DNA of 64,000 nucleotides from positions 1-64,000 of the forward strand of contig CAMBQP010000004.1 of NCBI GenBank assembly GCA_945869955.1, given 5' to 3'. Positions within the stretch are counted from its first letter, which is position 1, and the number at the start of each line of letters is the position of its first letter. Source of the stretch: Schlesneria paludicola DSM 18645. GTDB lineage: Bacteria > Planctomycetota > Planctomycetia > Planctomycetales > Planctomycetaceae. The position numbers were made by a program, and so were the translations under genes. The notes under the pieces were generated by a model. It did not search any database. It had not been told where the DNA came from and saw nothing but the letters and a program-made list of their open reading frames with translations. Shown here piece after piece: positions 9,687 to 18,646 of the stretch.

Positions 9687-10397
9687 ATGAGTTGGTCGAC
9701 AATCGAGTTCGCGGGGAAGTCGGCAGACGTTTACGTTCCCGCCTTGGCAGAGAAGCCGACGGGAGTCGTGATGTTTCTGCACGGCTACGATGGGGTGACG
9801 CTCAAAGAGAATCCCCAGTACACGCAGGAACTCGCCCGGCATAATTTGATTGGATTCTGCCCTGTGGGGCCGCATTGCTGGTGGTCGGACGTGATTTATC
9901 CTCCGTTTGATGAGCAGCTCAGTCCGGTGGACTTTCTTGTTCAGCATGTCCCCGCTTACTGTCAGGCGCAGTGGCAAATCGAACCTCCTCACATTGCGGT
10001 CTGTGGGTTCGAGATGGGTGGGCAAGGGGCGTTGCAGTTGACTTATCGCCATGCGCGACAGTTCCCGACGGTGGTGGCAATTTCTCCCAAGATCGATTTT
10101 GAGAGCTGGTGGGGGCGTGGGACCTCGCTGGATACGCTGTTTGCGGATCGGGAAGCGGCTCGTCAGCGCACTGCAATCCTGCATCTCCATCCGTTGAATT
10201 ATCCGAAACATCAATTCCTGTTGTGCGATCCGACGGATCTGTATTGTTTCGACGGGGTGTTGACGCTGGCGAGTAAATTGTCCTCGACGGGGATCCTGTT
10301 CGAACAGGATTTCGTCTCGACCCACGGCGGGTTTGGGTGGGGGTATGTTAATGCGATGGCGCCGGCAGTGATGGACTACATCAAACGGAGTTGCTGA
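9687..10397 (+). CDS. Alpha/beta hydrolase-fold (phospholipase/carboxylesterase-like) protein
   Basis: GVVMFLHGYDG oxyanion-type motif, VCGFEMGGQGAL nucleophile-elbow position, C-terminal THGGFGWGY. Confidence 0.7.
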   Translation: MSWSTIEFAGKSADVYVPALAEKPTGVVMFLHGYDGVTLKENPQYTQELARHNLIGFCPVGPHCWWSDVIYPPFDEQLSPVDFLVQHVPAYCQAQWQIEPPHIAVCGFEMGGQGALQLTYRHARQFPTVVAISPKIDFESWWGRGTSLDTLFADREAARQRTAILHLHPLNYPKHQFLLCDPTDLYCFDGVLTLASKLSSTGILFEQDFVSTHGGFGWGYVNAMAPAVMDYIKRSC

Positions 10398-10573
10398 TCA
10401 GAAAAAATGAACGTTCCTGGTCGGAAATTTGGGATCAAACTCGAAGAAACCGGAATTCGGTCGTATGATGCGGCAGAGACCGGGGGAATGTTTTTTGAGA
10501 CTCTTGGTCGGGGTGCTGGGATTCTGCCGCGTGGGAATCCTGAGTTTTTTTTCTTTTACCCGAGGTTCATCCT

Positions 10574-12298
10574 GTGCTGGCTGGTCCTTTGTTTTCGCGT
10601 GAGGCTCTGACGGTCCCCCGGCAGTTGTCTCATTTTTTGATTCGTTCCGGGTACATTGGTGCGTTCTTCGTTCTGATGTACACCGCTGCGCAGACCACCT
10701 TTGGCTGGCAACAGGTGCGAAATCTGGGTGATATCGCCCGGTTTGGGCAGCTGGTCTTTCAGGTGTTTGCTGTGGTGCAGCTGGCACTGATGATCTTTTT
10801 CTCGGTGCTGTTTGCTGCGGGGAATGTGGCTCAGGAAAAAGACCGGCGAACGATGCTGCTGCTGTTGATGACCGACCTGCGCGATCGCGAACTGGTGCTG
10901 GGAAAGCTTTGCTCCAGTCTGCTACTCCCTTGTGTGCTGCTGACCGCCTCGATTCCAGTGTTTGTGATCATTCAGATGCTGGGAGGGATTTCCCCTCAAC
11001 AAATCACCGCGGCGATTGCCATTTCGGCGGCGGCGGGATTGGTGGCGGGGACCTGGGGTTCGCTGGTTGCCTTCTGGCGAGAAAAGACCTTTCAGACGTT
11101 GGCGATCAGTCTGATTGGGATTGTGCTTTATCTGGGACTGGTGGAAGGTGTGGTCGCCATTCTGGGGGCCGGTTCGAATCTCGGGCTGTTGATCGGAACG
11201 GGAAATCCTTTTCGGGCGATGTTTCGTGTGCTGGATCCGCTGGATCACTCGGGGGGATTGAACTTCATCGAGGTGGCGCTGCGGTCGGTCGGATTGCTGG
11301 CGGCTTTGGCTTTGGTCAATATTGTCGTGACGATTCTGCGTGTGCGTGTTTGGAATCCTTCACGCACCCTCGGCGACATGGCGACGCTGGACGAGAAAGA
11401 TCGGGGCGTTGTCCGACCACCTCGTCCTGTCTGGAATAGTCCAGTCATCTGGCGTGAGATGATGACCAAGGCGTATGGACGCAAGGTGATTGTGATCAAG
11501 CTGGCCTACGTGGCGATCGCGGCAGCGGCCGGTTATTCGGTCTACTCGACCCCCGCCAATTCGGCGCTGGTTCTGGGCATGGTTTCACCGGTTGGAGCGG
11601 CATTTATTGCCTTGAGCCTGTTGTCGATGATGCTGATCAACGCGCAGGGGGTGACGGCACTGACGAGTGAACGAGATACGGGGACGCTGGAACTGCTGCT
11701 GGTGACGGACATCAGTGCCAAAGAGTTTATTTATGGCAAGCTGGGTGGCGTCCTGTACAACAGCAAGGAATTGATTCTGATTCCGTTGATGTTTATGGGC
11801 TGGTATCTGGTGCAGGGGGTGCTGACACTGGAAAACTTTACTTACATTGCGCTGGGATTCCTGGCCCTGATCCTGTTTGCGGGGATGCTGGGGTTGCATT
11901 CGGGTTTAAGCTATTCGATTTCTCGCACGGCGATTGCGAACAGCCTGGGGACGATGTTCTTCCTGTTTGTTGGGATCTTTATTTGCATGATTTTGATTCT
12001 GCAGGCGCGGGCTTCGTTCGGGCTGCAGTTGCCCAGCTTTCTGGTATTCATTCTGGGGGGAAGTCTCGGGCTATGGGCGTCGCTCACGCATCGAAATCCA
12101 TCCCCTGCACTGACGTTGGCTGCGGGAATCTTGCCGTTTTGTACGTTTTATGCGATCACCAGTTTCCTACTGGGGCAGACTTTGGGTGTTTGTCTGTTCG
12201 TGGTCGCGGCTTATGGATTTACCACGGTCGCGATGCTGATTCCGGCCATCAGCGAATATGACTCGGCCTTGGGGCGTTCCGAGATGCCTAAGGGTTAA
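10574..12298 (+). CDS. ABC-2 type transporter permease-like membrane protein
   Basis: Many TM segments; EKDRRTMLLLLMTDLRDRELVLGKL and SERDTGTLELLLVTDISAKEFIYGKL motifs typical of ABC-2 permeases. Confidence 0.75.
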   Translation: MLAGPLFSREALTVPRQLSHFLIRSGYIGAFFVLMYTAAQTTFGWQQVRNLGDIARFGQLVFQVFAVVQLALMIFFSVLFAAGNVAQEKDRRTMLLLLMTDLRDRELVLGKLCSSLLLPCVLLTASIPVFVIIQMLGGISPQQITAAIAISAAAGLVAGTWGSLVAFWREKTFQTLAISLIGIVLYLGLVEGVVAILGAGSNLGLLIGTGNPFRAMFRVLDPLDHSGGLNFIEVALRSVGLLAALALVNIVVTILRVRVWNPSRTLGDMATLDEKDRGVVRPPRPVWNSPVIWREMMTKAYGRKVIVIKLAYVAIAAAAGYSVYSTPANSALVLGMVSPVGAAFIALSLLSMMLINAQGVTALTSERDTGTLELLLVTDISAKEFIYGKLGGVLYNSKELILIPLMFMGWYLVQGVLTLENFTYIALGFLALILFAGMLGLHSGLSYSISRTAIANSLGTMFFLFVGIFICMILILQARASFGLQLPSFLVFILGGSLGLWASLTHRNPSPALTLAAGILPFCTFYAITSFLLGQTLGVCLFVVAAYGFTTVAMLIPAISEYDSALGRSEMPKG

Positions 12299-12443
12299 CA
12301 CGGACCGCAAATCCCGCTAGAGTCTTTGGTGATGATCTGGTGTGGATGATCTTGTCACGCAACGGTGCAGGATGAGATCTTTCGCTTGCCAGTCGTTCGC
12401 AGCACTGAAATTGACCTCAGGACTATTCGTTGGAGCCCGCCAA

Positions 12444-15230
12444 ATGATCGTACGTCTGCGCTGTCTATTCCTTGTGCTGGGGCTGTCCGTTCCGCTTTCG
12501 AGCCTGATGGCTGCCGACGCAACGCAGCCTCACCCCCGGATTCCCGGATTCGAACGGTTTTATGCGGGAACGCGGGACAAGCCGAAGAGCGAAGACGAAG
12601 AACCGGTCAAGCTCGATCCGGTCACCGGCGGACGCATCTTGCTGGGTGAGTTGAACTGCACGTCGTGCCATGCGGTGGCCGAGGGGACCAGGAAGCAACT
12701 CACACCCAAGCAGGCACCCATCCTGGATGGGATCGGCAGTCGGGTCAAAGTGGACTGGCTGCGTGGTTATTTGGCCAACCCGCATGCGTCCAAGCCGGGG
12801 ACCACAATGCCGGATTTGATTTCCGCCTTGCCGGAAGCGGCGCGCGAGTCCACGATCGAGGCACTGACTCATTTTCTGGCATCCACGGGGAGTGTTCCCG
12901 AGGCGCATTCCAATCCGACCGCGGCCAAGAAGGGTGAGGGGCTGTTCCGAACCGTGGGCTGCCTGGCCTGCCACAATTCTCAGGCGGAAAACAGCCCCGA
13001 CCTGGCGACGTCGGTGACGCTCCCCGACTTGTCGAAGAAGTACTCGGCCCCCAGCCTGATGGCCTTTCTGAAAGATCCGCTGAAAGTCCGACCATCAGGT
13101 CGGATGCCGGCACTTGGATTGAGCGACGAGGATTACCAGAGCCTGGCACATTATTTTGTGCGGGGTGGCCAGTTGACAGTGAATGCCAAATTTCAGGTGT
13201 ATCATGGTCAATGGAATAAATTGCCGACGTTTGCCGACTTGAAAGCGGTGAGTGAAGGGGAGTCTGCTGGGTTTGATGTTTCTGTGGCAGGACGAGCGGG
13301 TGATTATGCCATCCGGTTCAGTTCGCACCTGCAGATTGCCAAAGCGGGCGAATACCAGTTTGTGCTCGGCTCGGATGACGGCAGCAAGCTGATCATTGAT
13401 GACGAGTTGGTCGCCGATTGCGATGGGATTCACCCGCACCAAACGGTGGAAGGGCGCAAGAAACTGGATGCCGGTTTTCATCGAGTCGTGGTCGAATACT
13501 TTCAGGGGGGGGGCGAGGCAACATTGGATGTGCTGATTGCCGGACAGGGATTGGCGCAACAACCCTTAGCGGGATTTCTGTTTCTCGAGCCGAAAGTCCC
13601 TGCCGCCTCTCCGGATAAAGCAACGTTTATCCTCGATGCGGGGTTAGTCGACAAAGGTCGGCAGTTGTTTTCCACGATCGGTTGTGCATCATGTCATACG
13701 CTGACGATCGAGGGGAAAGCGATTGCCTCGGAACTGAAGGCCAAGCCATTGGCGGAAGTGGCGGCCAATACCGGTTGCCTGGCGGAAAAGGTGAGTGGCA
13801 AAGCGCCGCGGTATGGGCTGAACCTGGTGCAACGCAGCGCGCTGAACCTGGCGCTGAAACCGGCACCTGCCGAGTTGGCTGCGGAAACCGTTCATCGGAC
13901 GCTGGCGACACTGAACTGTTATGCCTGTCACCAGCGCGACCAGTTGGGTGGTGTCGAGGAAGCACGGGACAGCGTGTTTGAATCGCGGCAGAAAGAGATG
14001 GGAGACGAAGGTCGGCTTCCCCCGATCTTGACCGGCGTGGGCGACAAGCTGCGTCAGGATTGGATGCGGCATGTGCTGCATAACTCGGCCAATGACCGCA
14101 AAGAGTATATGGTCACCCGCATGCCGAAGTTCGGGCCGAACAACGTCGAGCCCCTGGTGACACTGTTCGAGCAGGTGGATCTGAAACCCGATACGATGCC
14201 AAAAGCCAATTTCTCGGAACCCGATTATCGCGTCAAAGCGGCGGGTCGGCATATGGTGGGGGGACAGTCATTGTCCTGTATCAAGTGTCATGACTTTGGT
14301 CCGCACCCTTCGACGGGTATTCGAGCGATCAATTTGACGACGATGAATCAGCGATTACGACCCGATTGGTTTTATCGTTATGTGCTGGATCCTCAGGCCT
14401 ATCGCCGTGGAACACGCATGCCCGCTCCGTGGCCTTTTGGCCAGACGACGGTTCGGGATCTGTTGAATGCCGATGTTAATCAGCAAGTGCAGGCGGTCTG
14501 GTTGTATCTGGCGGATCGTGACAAGGCACCAGTCCCGGTGGGACTGGTCCGTGAACCGATGGAGTTGAAGCCGACGACGGAACCGGTGATTTATCGCAAC
14601 TTTATCGAAGGTGCAGGAAGTCGCGCGATTGGTGTCGGCTACCCTGAAGGGGTGAATATCGCCTTTGATGCGAACGACATGCGAATGGCAATGATCTGGC
14701 ACGGAGCATTTATTGATGCCTCGCGTCACTGGACCGGCCGTGGAGTCGGTTTTGAGGCACCGCTGGGTGACGATATTTTGCCGTTACCAAGCCACGCCCC
14801 GCTGGTGGTTCTCGATCAACCCGATCGAGAATTCGCCTCAGGGCAGGCTCGTGAGGGGGGATATAAGTTTCTGGGCTATCGTCTGGACGAACAGCAGCGT
14901 CCGGTGTTCCGGTATTCTCTTCCTGGCCTGATGGTGACGGACCATCCGATTCCCGTGAAGGGGGCTGGAAAGTATCCGACGTTGAAGAGGGTGTTGAGCT
15001 TTGAAGGGACGGCGGACACGAGTCAGCTGTGGTACCGAGCGGCGGCGACCGGCAAAATTGAATCGCTGGGCCAGCGTCGTTATCGAATTGACGGGGTCTG
15101 GACGATGGAGATTGGTGGTAGCGGGGCTGAAGAACCTCGAATTCGCGAATCGGCCGGGAAGCAGGAACTGTTGATTCCGGTCCGGTTAAAGAATGGGAAG
15201 GCCGAGATCACACAGCATTATGTGTGGTGA
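12444..15230 (+). CDS. Secreted multi-CxxCH c-type cytochrome with PA14-like domain
   Basis: Signal peptide MIVRLRCLFLVLGLSVPLSSLMAAD; CTSCH, CLACH, CASCH, CYACH, CIKCH motifs; PA14-like AGEYQFVLGSDDGSKLIIDDELVADCDG. ORF track starts at 12342. Confidence 0.85.
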   Translation: MIVRLRCLFLVLGLSVPLSSLMAADATQPHPRIPGFERFYAGTRDKPKSEDEEPVKLDPVTGGRILLGELNCTSCHAVAEGTRKQLTPKQAPILDGIGSRVKVDWLRGYLANPHASKPGTTMPDLISALPEAARESTIEALTHFLASTGSVPEAHSNPTAAKKGEGLFRTVGCLACHNSQAENSPDLATSVTLPDLSKKYSAPSLMAFLKDPLKVRPSGRMPALGLSDEDYQSLAHYFVRGGQLTVNAKFQVYHGQWNKLPTFADLKAVSEGESAGFDVSVAGRAGDYAIRFSSHLQIAKAGEYQFVLGSDDGSKLIIDDELVADCDGIHPHQTVEGRKKLDAGFHRVVVEYFQGGGEATLDVLIAGQGLAQQPLAGFLFLEPKVPAASPDKATFILDAGLVDKGRQLFSTIGCASCHTLTIEGKAIASELKAKPLAEVAANTGCLAEKVSGKAPRYGLNLVQRSALNLALKPAPAELAAETVHRTLATLNCYACHQRDQLGGVEEARDSVFESRQKEMGDEGRLPPILTGVGDKLRQDWMRHVLHNSANDRKEYMVTRMPKFGPNNVEPLVTLFEQVDLKPDTMPKANFSEPDYRVKAAGRHMVGGQSLSCIKCHDFGPHPSTGIRAINLTTMNQRLRPDWFYRYVLDPQAYRRGTRMPAPWPFGQTTVRDLLNADVNQQVQAVWLYLADRDKAPVPVGLVREPMELKPTTEPVIYRNFIEGAGSRAIGVGYPEGVNIAFDANDMRMAMIWHGAFIDASRHWTGRGVGFEAPLGDDILPLPSHAPLVVLDQPDREFASGQAREGGYKFLGYRLDEQQRPVFRYSLPGLMVTDHPIPVKGAGKYPTLKRVLSFEGTADTSQLWYRAAATGKIESLGQRRYRIDGVWTMEIGGSGAEEPRIRESAGKQELLIPVRLKNGKAEITQHYVW

Positions 15231-15422
15231 AACGGTGGGATGCCGTTTGGTGAATCAATGCGATCACAATAAGTGAAACTTTGAGGTCTTCAACTGATTA
15301 GGTCGAGGAGCGATAGGTTTTCCAGAGCGGATCGCAATAAATCGCTGGAGCCCTGTGCTGATCGGCCGCACGATCAACGGGGGAGGTCGAGACGACTGAC
15401 CAGTGACAGAGCCCCAACGAAG

Positions 15423-15532
15423 AATCGATTCCAACAAGAGTAGTCGGCTGAAAGCGTAGGCGCTCGCCCGAGGAAAGCCATCAGACCATCCTCAGCTACA
15501 CCTCCAGCCGACTATTCTTGGTGGAATCGATC
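15423..15532. other. Imperfect inverted repeat with nested hairpins; candidate structured RNA or DNA element
   Basis: 15423-15449 (aatcgattccaacaagagtagtcggct) versus reverse complement of 15506-15532: 24/27 match; inside, GTAG/CTAC (15456-15459/15496-15499), GGCGctCGCC and GAGGA/TCCTC (15470-15474/15489-15493) can pair. Confidence 0.6.
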
Positions 15533-15763
15533 GAAAGCAAGTTCGTTGTCAGGCTCATGCCAAAGACAAAGTTCAAATCTTTTCGACACAATCACTTAGA
15601 GCAATGGCTGTGCCGCGATTTCGTGGTCAGGAATGGAATTGTCGAACTCGCTATTTTTCAGGTGAGAAAACCGTTTGTGTCCGTTGTTCCATCACAGAAA
15701 TTGATAGCAGTTATGCACGGAGGTAAGGCAACGTTGCCTGATATCAGCTCACGTGGTCAAAGC

Positions 15764-16858
15764 TTAGTTCGTGGATTTGAATTTAGTGACATCGTAGTAA
15801 CGGTAGGTTCCACCGTTCTGTCGTGAGAGTCGCCTGAGAAAGTTTTTGGGCGAGGCGGTGTCCGAGACTTCCGGTCCGACACCGAATTCGATCGAATGAA
15901 TGCGGGTGGTTTTGTTGTTCAAGTTCTTGAGCGAGACCAGTTCACCTTCGTAGATCGGCGGTTCTTGCGCATCGGTCAGAAAGAAAATCACATCCGGTCG
16001 CAGTCGTAAGGCCATTTCGAGGGCGGGAACGTGCTGGGTTCCAGTGCCAGGTTGAATCCCGGCAATCTTCTGCTTGGCGAGCGTCTTGTGGATTTCGGTT
16101 GCGGCGTAGAGTTGTGGTTTGTGGACATCGCGCAGATGCAGTACGGTGGGCCGATCATCGTAAAAGATAATTAGGAACTGCTGATGAGCGTCGAGGGCTT
16201 GCAGGCTGGAGACGAGTGCATTTTTGGCGACCTGCATCGAATTATTACTCGTCATACTTCCGGACGCATCAATGACAAACACCACCTTTGATCCCTGATC
16301 TTGTGCCCCCATGAAGGCGGCACCCGGAATTCCGCCGACTGTTCCCGTTGCGGCCGGCCGTTGGCCACCCCCCGAGTTGACCGGTTGACGGGGATCCATC
16401 ACCGTCGGGCCGGCAGGAAGATTGACTCCAGGTCCAATCCGTGCGGTGGAGTCGGCTTTTGGCAGCGTGGTCTCGACGGGGGGTTGATCTGGAGTGGCGC
16501 TCACGGGCGTCAGCGCGTCTTTGGAAGAAGTGGACTCGACCAACACGTCGGTGGGAGCTCCCTCTTTGGCTTCCCCTGGAACGACCGCATCGGGATTATC
16601 GCCGACTTCTTTCAGGACGATCCCGACTTCGCGGGATTCTTCTTTACCGAAGCCAACCGGGGCTTTGTCACAGCTTCGCAGCGTGATGGCAAAGATCAGT
16701 AACAAGACCCCATGTGCGGCCAGGGATAAGAGACTCGACAGCAGAATGGCATGGGGAATCCAGTCGGGCAGACTGCGGGTGGCATTTGGGGGAGTCGGGA
16801 GGGAGAGACGGTTTTTGCCCGCGATCCGCTGCTGTCCAGAGGCATTCGCAGGCTCCAC
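15764..16858 (-). CDS. von Willebrand factor type A domain membrane protein
   Basis: VVFVIDASGSMTSNNSM MIDAS motif, N-terminal TM, ...VIFFLTDAQEPP. Confidence 0.85.
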   Translation of the reverse strand: MEPANASGQQRIAGKNRLSLPTPPNATRSLPDWIPHAILLSSLLSLAAHGVLLLIFAITLRSCDKAPVGFGKEESREVGIVLKEVGDNPDAVVPGEAKEGAPTDVLVESTSSKDALTPVSATPDQPPVETTLPKADSTARIGPGVNLPAGPTVMDPRQPVNSGGGQRPAATGTVGGIPGAAFMGAQDQGSKVVFVIDASGSMTSNNSMQVAKNALVSSLQALDAHQQFLIIFYDDRPTVLHLRDVHKPQLYAATEIHKTLAKQKIAGIQPGTGTQHVPALEMALRLRPDVIFFLTDAQEPPIYEGELVSLKNLNNKTTRIHSIEFGVGPEVSDTASPKNFLRRLSRQNGGTYRYYDVTKFKSTN

Positions 16859-17464
16859 GATCCAACTCCTGAAAAAATCTGACGGGCCGAAGAGGCTGGT
16901 GGTGTTATCGACCGGATTGGTTGCGCAGGCTGTAATTGAGGATGTCGGGGTTGAGGATGTTGGGGTTTTCGAAAAAAACGTGCTGGTGTCGCCGCATGGG
17001 GGGACTCTAAAGAGACATCACCAACGCGTCAATTCGAGATCCGGGCAGGGAACAGTTTGAGGTCTTGTTTACGGCGGAAAAAAGGGGAAAACCTTTCAAG
17101 CCCACGGGGTTTTCCGATTTGTGTCTGTTTGGGGACGACTCTTAACGATTCGGGACGAAAAATGGTTCCCGATGATGCGGGTGGGAACGTACGCAAAAAT
17201 TGTTTCGCTCAACGACATTCGCCTGGCAGGATCGGATACACTGGTCATGGAAGTGACGAAACGAAAAAGAATCCAAAACAAAGAAACACAGAAGCCCTGT
17301 CGAATTTCTGCGGAACGTGATGAGGCCGTGTCGGTTACCATGGGTTTGAGTTGCGCGTTGAGGTGCATCTTACCGGCAGAACACGTGGACAGGCTTCTGA
17401 ATCGCACTGATGATCGCTCGCAGGGATTTTCACAGACTTCACACATTTCCATCAAGGTCAACAC

Positions 17465-18409
17465 ATGTCTCCCGTGAATGCCACAGTACCAGCCTGGGTC
17501 CCGTGGGTGCTGCGGATCGCGGCGGTTTATAATCTGGCGTGGGGGGCATTCGTGATCCTTTTTCCGAGAGTCCCTTTCGGTTGGCTGGGGATCGATCAAC
17601 CCAACTATCCGTCGATCGTACAGTGTCTGGGAATGGTGATCGGTGTCTATGGGATTGGCTATTGGATTGCAGCCCGGGATGCCGCGACCCACTGGCCAAT
17701 CGTGCTGGTCGGCTTGTTGGGGAAAATTTTCGGACCGATCGGATTTGTTTATACCGCCTGGCGAGGGGATCTTCCGTGGAGCATGGGGGCGACCATTTTG
17801 ACCAATGATCTGGCCTGGTGGATCCCCTTCACGGCGATCCTGGTCCACGCGGCGCGGATTCATGAAACTCGTCGCACGACAACCGAAGGTTTGACGCTGG
17901 AACAGGGACTCAAGCTGGCTGTTTTGCCAAGCCATCAAAATCTGTTCGATCTGTCGTTTCAGCAGCCATTGCTGCTGGTCTTTGTCCGCCACCTGGGTTG
18001 CACCTATTGCCGCGAGACACTCGCCGACCTGGCGGCACAGGGCGCCGCGATCGAGCATTCAAAACTGCATCCAGTGGTGATTCACATGGGAAGTCCCGAG
18101 CAGGGGGCCGCCATGCTGGCACAGGCGGGTCTCAGCAACACGGATCAAATCAGTGATCCTGACCGTCGACTCTATCGGACCCTGGAGCTCCCCTTTGCGA
18201 CGCTGGGTCAGTTATTCAGCGTGCAAACCTTTTGGCGAGCGGTAGTGGAAGGGGTTGTCTTCCGGTTTGGCTTCGGGTCGTTCGTGGGACACGGGCTGCA
18301 AATGTCAGGGGCTTTTGTGATCAAGAATGGTCGGATCGAACGAGCGGTTCGGCACGACTCCCCTGCCGAGCGTACCGATTTCAAGGGGCTCAGTTGCGAC
18401 ATCGCCTGA
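17465..18409 (+). CDS. Membrane domain fused to a peroxiredoxin-like (AhpC/TSA_2) domain
   Basis: N-terminal hydrophobic segments; LLLVFVRHLGCTYCRETLADL thioredoxin-like CxxC site; GAFVIKNGRI. Confidence 0.75.
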   Translation: MSPVNATVPAWVPWVLRIAAVYNLAWGAFVILFPRVPFGWLGIDQPNYPSIVQCLGMVIGVYGIGYWIAARDAATHWPIVLVGLLGKIFGPIGFVYTAWRGDLPWSMGATILTNDLAWWIPFTAILVHAARIHETRRTTTEGLTLEQGLKLAVLPSHQNLFDLSFQQPLLLVFVRHLGCTYCRETLADLAAQGAAIEHSKLHPVVIHMGSPEQGAAMLAQAGLSNTDQISDPDRRLYRTLELPFATLGQLFSVQTFWRAVVEGVVFRFGFGSFVGHGLQMSGAFVIKNGRIERAVRHDSPAERTDFKGLSCDIA

Positions 18410-18646
18410 CCGAACTTTTCGAGATCGTGGCGAGGGTCGGGTGTGATTCTGGCGACACCGAAGTTCGTTGAATTTCCAAGAATAAAAGCATCGCTGGCTG
18501 TTCGCGTAAAACGCCTTTGGTTCCTCCGTCGTTTGGTTGCAGTAGAACGACACCCGATACCCGCCGATCGCGATTTTTGCTAGAATCTGCGGAAATCAGT
18601 GGCGGGATTAGGGACGACGGCGGCAGAGAACAGGGGTCTTTTTGAC

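Noticed and set aside
8256-10325. 689-aa ORF on the minus strand
   Set aside because: Lies antisense to the well-supported M16 and hydrolase genes; R/Q/H-rich shadow-ORF composition with no recognisable motifs.
15423-15532. Integron attC or tRNA interpretation of the inverted repeat
   Set aside because: No attC R'/R'' core motifs, no integrase nearby, and no T-arm or anticodon arrangement typical of a tRNA.
15518-15826. 102-aa plus-strand ORF
   Set aside because: Overlaps the inverted repeat and the vWA gene 3' end; no homology signal seen.
17096-18058. 320-aa minus-strand ORF
   Set aside because: Antisense to the membrane/peroxiredoxin-like gene, which has clear motifs.
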